DNA of 32,619 nt, from the NCBI GenBank assembly GCA_018500015.2, contig JAHBAR020000027.1, positions 1 through 32,619 on the forward strand. Direction: 5' to 3'. A program made the translations under genes and the position numbers. Below, one piece after another: positions 14,062 to 21,912 of the stretch. Position 1 is the stretch's first letter, and each line of letters opens with the position of its first letter. The stretch is from Candidatus Kerfeldbacteria bacterium. GTDB taxonomy: Bacteria; Patescibacteriota; Patescibacteriia; UBA9570; XYC2-FULL-38-9. The notes beneath the pieces are model-generated. The model was not told the DNA's origin. It saw nothing but the letters and a program-made list of their open reading frames with translations, and made no database searches.

Positions 14062-15219
14062 ATGAAGCGTCTTCAATACGATGCAATTTTGAAAGATTTG
14101 CCTAAAAAAATGGTTTTTTTGGTTGGGCCACGCCAAGCTGGTAAAACATGGCTTGCTAAAGAAATTGCCAAATCTTTTAAGCACTCTGTATACCTTAACT
14201 ACGACCGACTAGAGGATCGCGAAATTATCAAAAACGAATCATGGCTCGACTCCACAGATTTTCTTGTTCTCGATGAGCTGCATAAAATGCCAAACTGGAA
14301 ACAGTATATTAAAGGAGTATTTGACACAAAGCTCGATCATCTTTGCATCCTCATTACAGGCAGCGCTCGCTTAGACACATTTCATTCTGCAGGAGACTCG
14401 CTCGCCGGTCGATATTTTGTGCACCACTTACTTCCATTTTCTCCGGCAGAGTTATCTGAAACAGAGCACACACAAAATATTGATCGACTCATGGAACGTG
14501 GGGGATTTCCAGAACCATTTTTAATGCAAGCATCAGAAGATGCGGATCGTTGGCGCAAACAATACACCAATGGACTCATTCGTGAAGACATACTTGATTT
14601 TGAACGCATCTACGATCTGCGCGCTATAGAGCTTATCCTCAACCTGTTGCGAACGCGTGTGGGCTCACCTGTTTCATATAGCTCTATTGCACGAGACGTT
14701 AGTATATCTCCAACAACAGCAAAAAAGTATATTGAAATTCTCGAAGCGTTGTACATCGTATTTCGTGTTACCCCTTTCACTCACAACATTGCGCGCTCTT
14801 TACTCAAAGAACCAAAAATTTATTTTTTCGATACAGCGATGGTAGAAAACGAGATCGGTAAACGGTATGAAAACATGGTTGCCGTTTCGCTGCTTAAGTA
14901 TGTGTATGAACGCAACGACTATTTAGGGCACAGAGCATCGCTCAACTACCTGCGCACGAAAGAAGGAAAAGAGGTTGATTTTTGTATCACTCAGCACACA
15001 TCCATTGAACAACTTATCGAAGCGAAGCATGGTGAACGCACTATTGATCCTTCCCTTGCGCATTTCTCAAAAAAATATAACGTGCCAGGAATACAGCTTG
15101 TTAAAGAGATAAAAAATGAATTTATAGAAAACGACAATAGCACCGTATGTCGTGCGCAGGAATTTTTAGAGAGACTGTCTATACTCAGAGCACAGAAAAA
15201 TCACGAGGGTCGCTCGTGA
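14062..15219 (+). CDS. AAA ATPase with DUF4143 domain
   Basis: A 385-residue protein of the AAA_14-DUF4143 type, with Walker A VGPRQAGKTW (21-30), Walker B FLVLDELHK, sensor-like LITGSARLD and the LAGRYFVHHLLPFSPAEL motif. It continues with a helical DNA-binding-like middle (SYSSIARDVSISPTTAKKYIEILEALYIVFRV) and a nuclease-fold-like C-terminus (LRTKEGKEVDFCI). Function is unproven; the family is common in mobile or defence-adjacent settings and in CPR genomes. It stands alone with its own promoter, and its stop codon lies in a terminator hairpin. Confidence 0.9.
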   Translation: MKRLQYDAILKDLPKKMVFLVGPRQAGKTWLAKEIAKSFKHSVYLNYDRLEDREIIKNESWLDSTDFLVLDELHKMPNWKQYIKGVFDTKLDHLCILITGSARLDTFHSAGDSLAGRYFVHHLLPFSPAELSETEHTQNIDRLMERGGFPEPFLMQASEDADRWRKQYTNGLIREDILDFERIYDLRAIELILNLLRTRVGSPVSYSSIARDVSISPTTAKKYIEILEALYIVFRVTPFTHNIARSLLKEPKIYFFDTAMVENEIGKRYENMVAVSLLKYVYERNDYLGHRASLNYLRTKEGKEVDFCITQHTSIEQLIEAKHGERTIDPSLAHFSKKYNVPGIQLVKEIKNEFIENDNSTVCRAQEFLERLSILRAQKNHEGRS

Positions 15220-15225
15220 TTTTTA
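15196..15225. terminator. Bidirectional terminator between convergent genes
   Basis: ATCACGAG (15200-15207) and CTCGTGAT (15213-15220) pair around GGTCG, with an A-run before and a T-run after. It overlaps the stop codon of the AAA gene and abuts the end of the convergent methyltransferase gene. Confidence 0.85.
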
Positions 15226-16095
15226 TTTCTTCGTTGCGATGATGTCCCAATCCCACGTAGTATTTTTCAGAATCGGAATTTTGCGGATGACGTTGTCGAT
15301 AGCTTGAAGCGGCTTTGTGATCCATGCTGCGGGTTCAAAGTTCTTTTTTAACAATTTGCTTTTGAGCACAACGTATTGCAAGTAGACCTTCTCTATATAT
15401 TGTACGGGCACGAGCTCAACATCAGTAAATGTGTCAGAAAAAAGTTCAAACACTTTGGCGCGCGTGAAGCCGTGCGTTTCGTCGTCGGCGTGCGAGATGT
15501 GGTTGTGATTACGAGAACGCAACACGTGACGCAGAATGTCATAGAACCAACCAAACGCGGAATACTGCCACGATGCTGGTTCGCGAAGTAGTACCACTTT
15601 GCCGCCAGGTTTGAGCACACGTTTGAATTCTAAGAGAGCGCGTTTCACATCAGGCAGATGATGAAATGTTGCGACCATCATGACAGCATCAACAGACTCA
15701 TCGCGAAACGGAAGATCTTCGGCATCAATCACTGCATACTCTCCTTGCAATCCGTTTTTCTCGGCAACTTCTTTGACGCGCTCAACAGTACCTGGAGCAA
15801 TATCCGACTCCACAACACGAAAACCTTCGCGCATGAGTTGAAAACCAAACCGTCCGTCGCCACCACCAAGCTCCACCACTACAGCGCCTTTCGGAAGCGT
15901 GCGCATTGGCGAAAGCGAGGCGTGCTCTTGCTTTGGCAGTTGCATCATGTGCGCTTCGGCAAACTCATCGGCACGATGTGAATACGTTTCCATCTCAACC
16001 TTCTTTATTTCGTGATGTGCCGACTCCTCAGACACGCAATAATACATCCCGTTCGGGCGTTTTTCGTATGTTGTTTTAAACAGCGTTTCAATCAT
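15223..16095 (-). CDS. Class I SAM-dependent methyltransferase
   Basis: This 290-residue protein has a Methyltransf_11 core: motif I VVELGGGDGRFG (73-84), an acidic end of strand 2 in VVESDIAP, DAEDLPF, and the DAVMMVATFHHLPD and VLKPGGKVVLLREP blocks. A C-terminal extension of about 90 residues (WYDILRHVLRSRNHNH onward) is of unknown role and may hold the acceptor. The substrate is unknown. A TATTAC box lies 6 nt before ATG 16095. It is convergent with the AAA gene. Confidence 0.9.
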   Translation of the reverse strand: MIETLFKTTYEKRPNGMYYCVSEESAHHEIKKVEMETYSHRADEFAEAHMMQLPKQEHASLSPMRTLPKGAVVVELGGGDGRFGFQLMREGFRVVESDIAPGTVERVKEVAEKNGLQGEYAVIDAEDLPFRDESVDAVMMVATFHHLPDVKRALLEFKRVLKPGGKVVLLREPASWQYSAFGWFYDILRHVLRSRNHNHISHADDETHGFTRAKVFELFSDTFTDVELVPVQYIEKVYLQYVVLKSKLLKKNFEPAAWITKPLQAIDNVIRKIPILKNTTWDWDIIATKK

Positions 16096-16101
16096 AAGGG
16101 T

Positions 16102-16107
16102 GTAATA
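16102..16107 (-). promoter_or_regulatory. -10 box of the methyltransferase gene
   Basis: TATTAC on the minus strand lies 6 nt before ATG 16095; the -35 match (TTGTGA at 15 nt) is poor. Confidence 0.4.
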
Positions 16108-16171
16108 ATCAGCAGCAGTGTATCACAAATAAAATGAAGTGTAACTACAGACTCCTTGCCATCTCGGTGTT

Positions 16172-16927
16172 TTATAACGATTCCCACAACAACTCAAATA
16201 TAGCTCTTTGCAACGTAATTGTTTCTGCAGACTCAACAATAACGCTCACTGTTTCAGACCAAGAGGCAATCAACATTTTGTTATTATATATTTTTACTTC
16301 AGGAGAAAAAACAATACCTTTGGGGAAAAAACGTGTTTGGCGTAACTCTTCCCGATCGTTCTCAGCGCGAAATCTAGATTCATTATTATCAACAAAAATA
16401 GCTTTTATAGGGATACGTAACTTTGCGCGACGAATAAAATAATCTGGGAAAAAATGTGGTAATTTCTCTATCATTGTCGCAACATTTGTGTACGCATATA
16501 TCATGCCTTGAGCGGTTAAGGTGTCCTCGTACGCCTCTCTCATGCCTTTTTCTCCTTCAAAAAACTGAACCTTAGGATGACCAACACTGCTAGCAAACAA
16601 CGATAAAAAAGCCGGCATGTACTCTTGCAGAGATCGTTGCTGTACATCTATGCGATGTATACTTTCTTCTTTTTCTCTTTCCAAATAATTATGCAGGCGT
16701 TCCGGACGCAGGGCCTGAAATACAGTAACACCCTGGTATGCATACTTACTCACCAAACCCTTTTGAACCAAAGTCAAAAGCACGTCATAGACTGTGGTAC
16801 GGTTAATGCCCGTAAGAGATGCAAGCGTAGCTGCTGTCATAGCATCATGCTCAAGCAGCACACAGTACAATACAGACTCTTTCTGAGTAAAACCAAGACT
16901 TTGTAAAAAGGAGTGCGGATATTTCAT
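16172..16927 (-). CDS. TrmB-family transcriptional regulator
   Basis: The 251-residue protein has the TrmB winged helix (SLGFTQKESVLYCVLLE, then LASLTGINRTTVYDVLLTLVQKGL, residues 8-60), a coiled linker (EKEESIHRIDVQQRS) and an effector domain from about 118 to 250 (VQFFEGEKGMREAYED, MIYAYTN, DYFIRRAKLRIPIKAI, EVKIYNNKMLIASW, AIFELLWESL). It is divergent from the radical SAM gene, with matching inverted sites in the 117-bp gap, so it probably controls that gene and itself. The ligand is unknown. Codons are more AT-rich than in the core genes. Confidence 0.88.
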   Translation of the reverse strand: MKYPHSFLQSLGFTQKESVLYCVLLEHDAMTAATLASLTGINRTTVYDVLLTLVQKGLVSKYAYQGVTVFQALRPERLHNYLEREKEESIHRIDVQQRSLQEYMPAFLSLFASSVGHPKVQFFEGEKGMREAYEDTLTAQGMIYAYTNVATMIEKLPHFFPDYFIRRAKLRIPIKAIFVDNNESRFRAENDREELRQTRFFPKGIVFSPEVKIYNNKMLIASWSETVSVIVESAETITLQRAIFELLWESL

Positions 16928-16935
16928 AGTGTGGA

Positions 16936-17037
16936 AAATATTTCGACAATAAATATACCTAATTTTAGTAAAAAAAACAAAAGAATAGCCAACAAGCTAA
17001 ATATACTGTCGACAATATATGTGCTCCACATTACATT
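16936..17037. promoter_or_regulatory. Divergent promoter/operator region, TrmB and radical SAM genes
   Basis: A near-perfect 20-bp palindrome at 17001-17020 (ATATA-TGTCGACA-TATAT core, one mismatched pair) overlaps the -35 box of the radical SAM promoter (TCGACA 17009-17014, 17-nt spacer, TACATT 17032-17037, 7 nt to ATG). A related sequence with TTTCGACAAT lies near 16941-16950, just upstream of the TATTTT box of the TrmB gene. The two sites are in opposite orientation and each is preceded by GTGGA. Confidence 0.6.
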
Positions 17038-17044
17038 TTAGACC

Positions 17045-18454
17045 ATGTTGTCACAAAAGCTATTAGATCAAGTTGAAAAAATCTACGCGCAATTAAACAT
17101 TGACGGGCAATTATTATCTTTGCGTGCGGTGGGTATACGTAAAACACAGAGCTTGCTTGGAGGGAGCCATTCAGTTGTCACGTACCCACCGCTTGATGCT
17201 CTAAGAGCATTATCTGCAGAGGATATTTTTCCCAACAATGCCAAAACACAGAATATTAACTTGTATATACATATCCCATTTTGCGAAACGCTCTGTACAT
17301 TTTGTCACTATGTTACCGGCCTATACAGCGGAGCAAAAGATACTCCTGATAATCAGCAAGCTGTAACAAGGTACATAGATTTGCTCTGTCGAGAGCTGCG
17401 TATGTACAGCACAGCTCTTCAACATCCAACGATTGACTCCCTATACATTGGTGGAGGTACTCCATGCATCCTATCCACCAGCCAACTAGAGCACATTCTG
17501 AATGAAGCGCGCTCAGCATTTTCATTTACAGACGAGACAGAAGTTTGTGTGGAAGGAAGCCCAAAAACAATAATGGCGGCAGACGGAGAGCATAAACTTG
17601 CAACACTTGCCTCTCTTGGCGTGACTCGATTGAGCTTTGGAATTCAATCTTTTGATGCAGAAGTATTACGTTTGGCAGGGCGTGCATATGCTCCGGACGT
17701 AGCTCTCGGCGCATGTAAACGTACCGCACGTTTCTTTGGTAATTACAATATTGATCTTATACAAAACTTATACCACGGGTCACATAATGAAATTCTTCTA
17801 AACCTTGAGTGCATTGCTCAATGCTTACCACCTCATGTTACATGGTACAATGCACGATTTTCTGAAAAAAGACCACAAGGGATATGGATGAAAAATAAAA
17901 AAATGGCGGTGAATTTTGCGTCAGAAGAAAATATTATTTTTGGTCGATTACTTATTTGGGAGGGGATGAAGCAACTTGGTTACAAGCAATATGATGGTAA
18001 TCGATTCGTACGTGACACCGGAACAGAAGATCCATTTAAAAAAATACGCACTTCTGTTACACGTACGCTTATAGGCTGTGGCGTATCAGCCTATTCTCAC
18101 AATGAATCGCACTTTTATCGCAACACTATTTCTACCAAAGAATACTCAGAACACATATTAAACGGAAAATTCCCAATCACTCATGGTATGACGCTTACTC
18201 AAGACGAAAAACTTGCCGCCTCGTATGTGGTAGGCCTACGAACTGCGTATGCTCCAAAAATAATTCAAGGCACAACACTCGACTCTATATATAAACAAAA
18301 AATAGAGCATTGCGTAAAACTTGGTTTAATAGAAAAAAATGCACAAAATCGCTGGGCACTTACTACTCTCGGACGGTTATTTGAAGATGAAACGCTGCTG
18401 TATTTTTACAGCCCTCAAGTATCAGAGCGTTTACATACAAAAACAATGGTCTAA
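17045..18454 (+). CDS. HemN/HemW-like radical SAM protein
   Basis: The 469-residue protein has the 4Fe-4S/SAM motif CETLCTFC (C80, C84, C87), preceded by LYIHIPFC as in coproporphyrinogen dehydrogenase relatives. GGGTPCILS, the SFGIQSF block and a C-terminal HemN-like part with LTQDEKLAASYVVGLR follow. The family includes true HemN, the heme chaperone HemW and enzymes with other substrates such as HutW/ChuW; no other heme genes are in the window, so a heme role is not assumed. It has an N-terminal extension of about 70 residues. Divergent control by the TrmB protein is likely. It is AT-rich compared with the core genes. Confidence 0.9.
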   Translation: MLSQKLLDQVEKIYAQLNIDGQLLSLRAVGIRKTQSLLGGSHSVVTYPPLDALRALSAEDIFPNNAKTQNINLYIHIPFCETLCTFCHYVTGLYSGAKDTPDNQQAVTRYIDLLCRELRMYSTALQHPTIDSLYIGGGTPCILSTSQLEHILNEARSAFSFTDETEVCVEGSPKTIMAADGEHKLATLASLGVTRLSFGIQSFDAEVLRLAGRAYAPDVALGACKRTARFFGNYNIDLIQNLYHGSHNEILLNLECIAQCLPPHVTWYNARFSEKRPQGIWMKNKKMAVNFASEENIIFGRLLIWEGMKQLGYKQYDGNRFVRDTGTEDPFKKIRTSVTRTLIGCGVSAYSHNESHFYRNTISTKEYSEHILNGKFPITHGMTLTQDEKLAASYVVGLRTAYAPKIIQGTTLDSIYKQKIEHCVKLGLIEKNAQNRWALTTLGRLFEDETLLYFYSPQVSERLHTKTMV

Positions 18455-18481
18455 AATAATTGGTATTTTTCTGATCACTTC

Positions 18482-18516
18482 CCGGCGCTTTCGTAGCTGT
18501 CCGGGTCGCGTTTTTT
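18482..18516 (+). terminator. Possible terminator after the radical SAM gene
   Basis: CCCGG and CCGGG form a 5-bp stem around about 14 nt, followed after GTCGCG by a T-run. The stem is short and the loop large, so the call is weak. Confidence 0.3.
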
Positions 18517-18649
18517 ATAGCACCATCTTTTGAATCGTGTTCCAGTTGCGAGTGGTGAGCTCTGGCCCGCACATCTTATTGAGCGCTGGCATTGCCACAC
18601 GCTTGTGGGGTCCCACGTTGATACCAAGAAGGAATGCTGCGTAGGTCAT
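18515..18649 (-). pseudogene. DUF1697 remnant with internal deletion
   Basis: A 44-codon open frame reads MTYAAFLLGINVGPHKRVAM, the N-terminus of DUF1697 proteins, and then jumps to ELTTRNWNTIQKMVL, their C-terminal signature. The whole middle of the roughly 170-residue family is missing, in frame. It cannot fold as a normal DUF1697 protein. It marks decay or rearrangement between the radical SAM and citrate-synthase-like genes. Confidence 0.75.
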
Positions 18650-18671
18650 ATAAATACTTTAAACAAAAAAT

Positions 18672-19706
18672 ATGAAATCGAGAAGTAATATAGTGTGGAA
18701 GTCAATAGTTATTGATACGTACCGAAAAATAGTGGATATGCTCGCAGCACATTCTGTATTAGAAGACCCGATTATCCATGAATTGCATATACGGATTATT
18801 GACTTAGTAAATAGCAATCACAACCAACAACTCTTTAATGAGCGAGCAAAAGAGATTAATCGGCAACTCAAAGAGCGCTTATGTAGTCTTGGCAACATAA
18901 GACTATCTCAAGAGATAACCGGTGTCATCGTTTCTTCTCGAGAGCTCATACAGGGGACAAATTCACACAACACAAGACCTGTAGAATTTGCTCAAAGCAG
19001 AGTACAGGACGGCTCTATTAGCTTGGGTGGTCTTGTGATGCGAGAATTTGTTAGAGAGAATGATTACTACGTCGCAACGTTGCTGTTGATGAACGAAAAC
19101 TCACCTGACGCACTAACTGCAGCGAAGAAGGCCTATAGTGAAGGCTCTCAATTAAATGCAAAAGAGGTAGAAATTATTGAACGTGCACAGCGTGACCGTT
19201 GGGCAATACCAGAAACGCTCACAACAATGCTTGTTGAACAACAAGTGCGCGGCAGGTTTCCCAGTGTGCAAGAGTACGAACATTTACCAGGGCTATCGCC
19301 AATTGAAAACCAACGCAGGAAACTTGGAGCTGTACGAGATGCGTATTTTTTAATAGGCAAACTATTTTCTTCAATTGCACTTTTTTCATACGAAGGAAAA
19401 TATGATACAGCGCGGGTGTCAAAAAATGCAGACCCAATTACCGCATTGCTCCAAGCCGCGGGCAAAGAATGCACGGCTGCACAAATTCACGCCGTACACA
19501 CAATTGCTCTTGCACATAGTTCTCATGGTTTGAACTCAGGAGAACTCACCGCGCAACTCGCTGGCTCAGTACGCGCGACATTCCCGCGGGCGTTGATAGC
19601 GGCATTCAATATTCGCAGCGGAGTTCTACACTCTGGCGCAATTCGAGAATGCATGCAGCAAACCTCTACATATTTACGCTCGGGAAAAGAACTGCGGAAT
19701 ATCTAG
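18672..19706 (+). CDS. Citrate-synthase-like protein, 5' part (frameshifted gene)
   Basis: The frame gives 344 residues and stops at TAG 19704. After an N-terminal region of about 110 residues with no recognised motif, it follows citrate synthase: a helical large domain, then AHSSHGLNSGE (H285) and SGVLHSGA (H320), the two catalytic-histidine sites. The rest of the fold continues in the -1 frame from the GGGAAAA run at 19682-19688, which sits in the exact phase of a slippery heptamer (G GGA AAA). A slip there would give about 477 residues. Enzyme type (citrate, methylcitrate or a lyase-like relative) is open. Neighbours are AT-rich metabolic genes of unclear purpose. Confidence 0.8.
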   Translation: MKSRSNIVWKSIVIDTYRKIVDMLAAHSVLEDPIIHELHIRIIDLVNSNHNQQLFNERAKEINRQLKERLCSLGNIRLSQEITGVIVSSRELIQGTNSHNTRPVEFAQSRVQDGSISLGGLVMREFVRENDYYVATLLLMNENSPDALTAAKKAYSEGSQLNAKEVEIIERAQRDRWAIPETLTTMLVEQQVRGRFPSVQEYEHLPGLSPIENQRRKLGAVRDAYFLIGKLFSSIALFSYEGKYDTARVSKNADPITALLQAAGKECTAAQIHAVHTIALAHSSHGLNSGELTAQLAGSVRATFPRALIAAFNIRSGVLHSGAIRECMQQTSTYLRSGKELRNI

Positions 19707-20104
19707 ACAATCTTTCTAAGCACGATGTAAGATTATTTGGTTTTGGGCACCGTATTCATAAAACCGGTGAAGTGGATGGAGAAGAAATGTTAGGGAAAGA
19801 TCCTCGAGTGTCATTATACATTCAAGCAACTCAAGAAGCGTTTCCTGAGAAACAAGTTGACATTGAACGACTTATCGCATATGCAAAGGGAATACGGCGC
19901 ATGCGTCCAAGCCTTGGAGCAAACACCGATTTTGGTGCGGCGGTGTTATTTCACGCGCTAGAACTCCCACCAGACGCAGCGGAAGGATTTTTTGCCGCAT
20001 TCAGAACAGCTGGTATGTGCGCTCGTATTGTGAATGAGTTGATTGTAAAAGGTAACTCGCGCCGCCCACCATTTCCTCCAGTGCTACCGTACCCAACGCA
20101 GTAA
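19682..20104 (+). CDS. Citrate-synthase-like protein, 3' part (-1 frame)
   Basis: This frame carries the C-terminal third of the citrate synthase fold: GFGHRIHK with a following GKDPR, then SLGANTDFGAAVLF, where the aspartate fits the third catalytic residue, and FRTAGMCARIVNE near the end. An ATG at 19649 opens the frame but has no start signals and lies inside the 5' part, so independent translation is unlikely. It is either reached by -1 frameshifting or separated by a 1-base indel. Its last 21 bases overlap the end of the convergent HAD gene. Confidence 0.8.
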   Translation, partial: GKRTAEYLDNLSKHDVRLFGFGHRIHKTGEVDGEEMLGKDPRVSLYIQATQEAFPEKQVDIERLIAYAKGIRRMRPSLGANTDFGAAVLFHALELPPDAAEGFFAAFRTAGMCARIVNELIVKGNSRRPPFPPVLPYPTQ

Positions 20105-20668
20105 ATCGTCTGGTTTTGTGTAATGGATATATGTATGTTGTGGATATAATCGGGATGCGGCATCAAGGTAACTCATGTTATCATCAATATATACAATAGG
20201 GTGCTCAAGTCTTTGTGCGTGATCAAAGACAGCAGAAAACATGTGTTCACTAGGTTTTTTGTGGCCAACGTACCCAGATGTGTAAAACTGTGTAAAAAAA
20301 TTTTGCAGATGACACATCGCAACCCGCTCATCCATCCATTCTTTTGGGCTGTTGTTACAGCTCATAAGAATATTGTATTGAGAAAGCCTAGGTAATAATG
20401 CAACAGACGCGCTAATCGGTGTCACATAGGATCGGTATGCTTTTGCATATTGAGCCGCGCCCCATGTGCTATGACAGTATTCCTGAACACTCAGCCAATA
20501 TTCATCCTCGGATATTTTCCCACAATAAAATTGTTTTTTTTGAAGCTCTAACGCCTCCAAAAAGAATGCTTGAGAGCAGCCAATTGCATCTGCCATCTCA
20601 GCAATCCCACGCATGCGCCACTCAGGGCTAAAAAATATACCGCCAATATCAAGTATCAGTGTATGCAT
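20084..20668 (-). CDS. HAD-family phosphatase
   Basis: From ATG 20668 the protein has 194 residues. It opens MHTLILDIGGIFF, the HAD motif I of the subgroup with DxGG, followed by motif II in LMSCNNS, the lysine in GHKKPSEHMF and motif IV IVYIDDN. The cap is helical (FLEALELQKKQFYCGKI). It fits sugar-phosphate or nucleotide phosphatases of the YihX-like type; the substrate is unknown. A longer in-frame start at 20716 lies inside the NeuA-like gene; ATG 20668 is 2 nt after that gene's stop, which makes a tight two-gene operon. Confidence 0.85.
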   Translation of the reverse strand: MHTLILDIGGIFFSPEWRMRGIAEMADAIGCSQAFFLEALELQKKQFYCGKISEDEYWLSVQEYCHSTWGAAQYAKAYRSYVTPISASVALLPRLSQYNILMSCNNSPKEWMDERVAMCHLQNFFTQFYTSGYVGHKKPSEHMFSAVFDHAQRLEHPIVYIDDNMSYLDAASRLYPQHTYIHYTKPDDLLRWVR

Positions 20669-20670
20669 AG

Positions 20671-21327
20671 TTATGACTGCCTTTCTCGCGCAGCACGGAG
20701 TAATGCGGCGGCGCAAATAAAATCGACTTCATCATTAATATTAATGGAACGTTCCTTTGGCATAATGTATCCGCGCGAATCACGACCAAATAGACTACCA
20801 CCAAGAATAATCGGTGTCCTCGTCACGTACACTGCGCCATTCCTGCGATACACAAGGGGTAAATCTTGACGGACGATTGGCGCATCTTCCTCACCAAGGT
20901 GTATTGGTATGATTCGCAAATCAGGACCAACCTGTTTAAGACGCATAGGATGGCCAGTCGGATCAGCAACAAGACTCACAACAGAATCTGCGTTTGTATC
21001 TAACAACTGTTGGATTGCACCTGAAATATCTTCTGCATGACGTAACGGGGTTGTCGCGCGCATTGTTGTAACCAACTCAAATAAATCTCCCGCATTGATA
21101 AGGGCGCGGGTAACGTATTGGATCACTGGAAAGGTCGGTTTGCCATCATTAGAAAATTCTGCAGGATGACGAAAAACCTCAGCGCCAAATTCCTTGGCGA
21201 CAGATTCAATAGCGTAAGCAATAAGTGGCTTTCCTTCTAGTATGCGTAAATTTTTACCTTCCAAACCTTTTGATCCACCGCGGGTTGGAATAAGTCCAAG
21301 AATTTCTCGACGCTTTGGTACACTCAT
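20671..21327 (-). CDS. NeuA-like cytidylyltransferase with internal gap
   Basis: The N-terminal signature LGLIPTRGGSKGLEGKNLR and GKPLIAYAIES match acylneuraminate/KDN cytidylyltransferases, which activate nonulosonic-type sugars with CTP. TTPLR, DSVVSL, YRRNGAVYVT and a closing IND segment are also present. Between AIES and VAKEFGAEV the family normally has about 25 residues with the IVSTDD strand; here they are absent in frame, so activity is doubtful. ATG 21327 is chosen over the GTG at 21336. The HAD phosphatase follows 2 nt later, a usual partner in sugar-activation pathways. Confidence 0.85.
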   Translation of the reverse strand: MSVPKRREILGLIPTRGGSKGLEGKNLRILEGKPLIAYAIESVAKEFGAEVFRHPAEFSNDGKPTFPVIQYVTRALINAGDLFELVTTMRATTPLRHAEDISGAIQQLLDTNADSVVSLVADPTGHPMRLKQVGPDLRIIPIHLGEEDAPIVRQDLPLVYRRNGAVYVTRTPIILGGSLFGRDSRGYIMPKERSININDEVDFICAAALLRAARERQS

Positions 21328-21396
21328 AGACCTCACGATAGCACATTCACTGAGAGAGCCAAAATGTGTACATTATGAAATCGAGAAGGTAGGTGG

Positions 21397-21402
21397 TAAA
21401 AT
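21397..21402 (+). promoter_or_regulatory. -10 box of the VOC gene
   Basis: TAAAAT lies 6 nt before ATG 21409. The -35 region is weak. Confidence 0.45.
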
Positions 21403-21408
21403 AGATTC

Positions 21409-21831
21409 ATGCCAACACTCAACCCTCATATTCTTTTTAACGGCAACGCAGAAGAAGCGATGCACTTTTATCAATCTGTTTTTGGTGGTGAATTTACCAA
21501 TATTATTCAGTTTAAAGATTTGCCAGCGAGCCCAGATATGAAGCTTGATGAAGCTGAGGCAAACAAATACTTAAACATCGCGCTCAGTGTCGGCGGCACA
21601 ATTCTCCTCTCAGCAAACGACGTTCCATCAATGATGGGTAAAGTGAACGAAAACGAAAACCGAAGCAAGATCGCTGTGACTGCTGCAAGCAAGGATGAGG
21701 CGGACAAGCTCTTCAACGGCCTCTCAGTAGGCGGACAAGTTGAAATGCCGATGGGAGAATCTCCATGGGGCACATACTTCGCGATGTTCCGAGACAAATT
21801 CGGCATCGAATGGACCATTGCATTCCAGTAA
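21409..21831 (+). CDS. VOC-family (PhnB/glyoxalase-like) protein
   Basis: A 140-residue PhnB-type vicinal oxygen chelate protein: NPHILFNGNAEEAMHFYQSVFGGEF at the start (usual opening of the family), KIAVTAASKDEADKLFNGLS in the middle and a closing WGTYFAMFRDKFGIEWTIAF. The family is mainly of unknown function, with similarity to glyoxalase and resistance proteins. It is full length. Its last 30 or so bases are duplicated after the next gene (22850-22881). Confidence 0.92.
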   Translation: MPTLNPHILFNGNAEEAMHFYQSVFGGEFTNIIQFKDLPASPDMKLDEAEANKYLNIALSVGGTILLSANDVPSMMGKVNENENRSKIAVTAASKDEADKLFNGLSVGGQVEMPMGESPWGTYFAMFRDKFGIEWTIAFQ

Positions 21832-21866
21832 AAAGCCTAACAACTGGATAGATCAAAAATCTAGAA

Positions 21867-21906
21867 CTTTATAAAGTTTGCATTTCTTTATAAAGTTTGA
21901 TAATGT
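21867..21906 (+). promoter_or_regulatory. Fic-gene promoter with two CTTTATAAAGTTTG boxes
   Basis: The 14-bp box occurs at 21867-21880 and 21886-21899, 19 nt apart, each with a 10-bp palindrome CTTTATAAAG. TTGCAT (21878-21883), a 17-nt spacer and TAATGT (21901-21906) overlap them, and ATG 21913 follows 6 nt later. The gene's own HTH domain is a candidate binder. Confidence 0.65.
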
Positions 21907-21912
21907 GACTCG

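Noticed and set aside
19649-19681. Independent start of the 3' citrate-synthase part at ATG 19649
   Set aside because: No promoter or ribosome-binding site was seen, and a lone C-terminal third would not fold as an enzyme.
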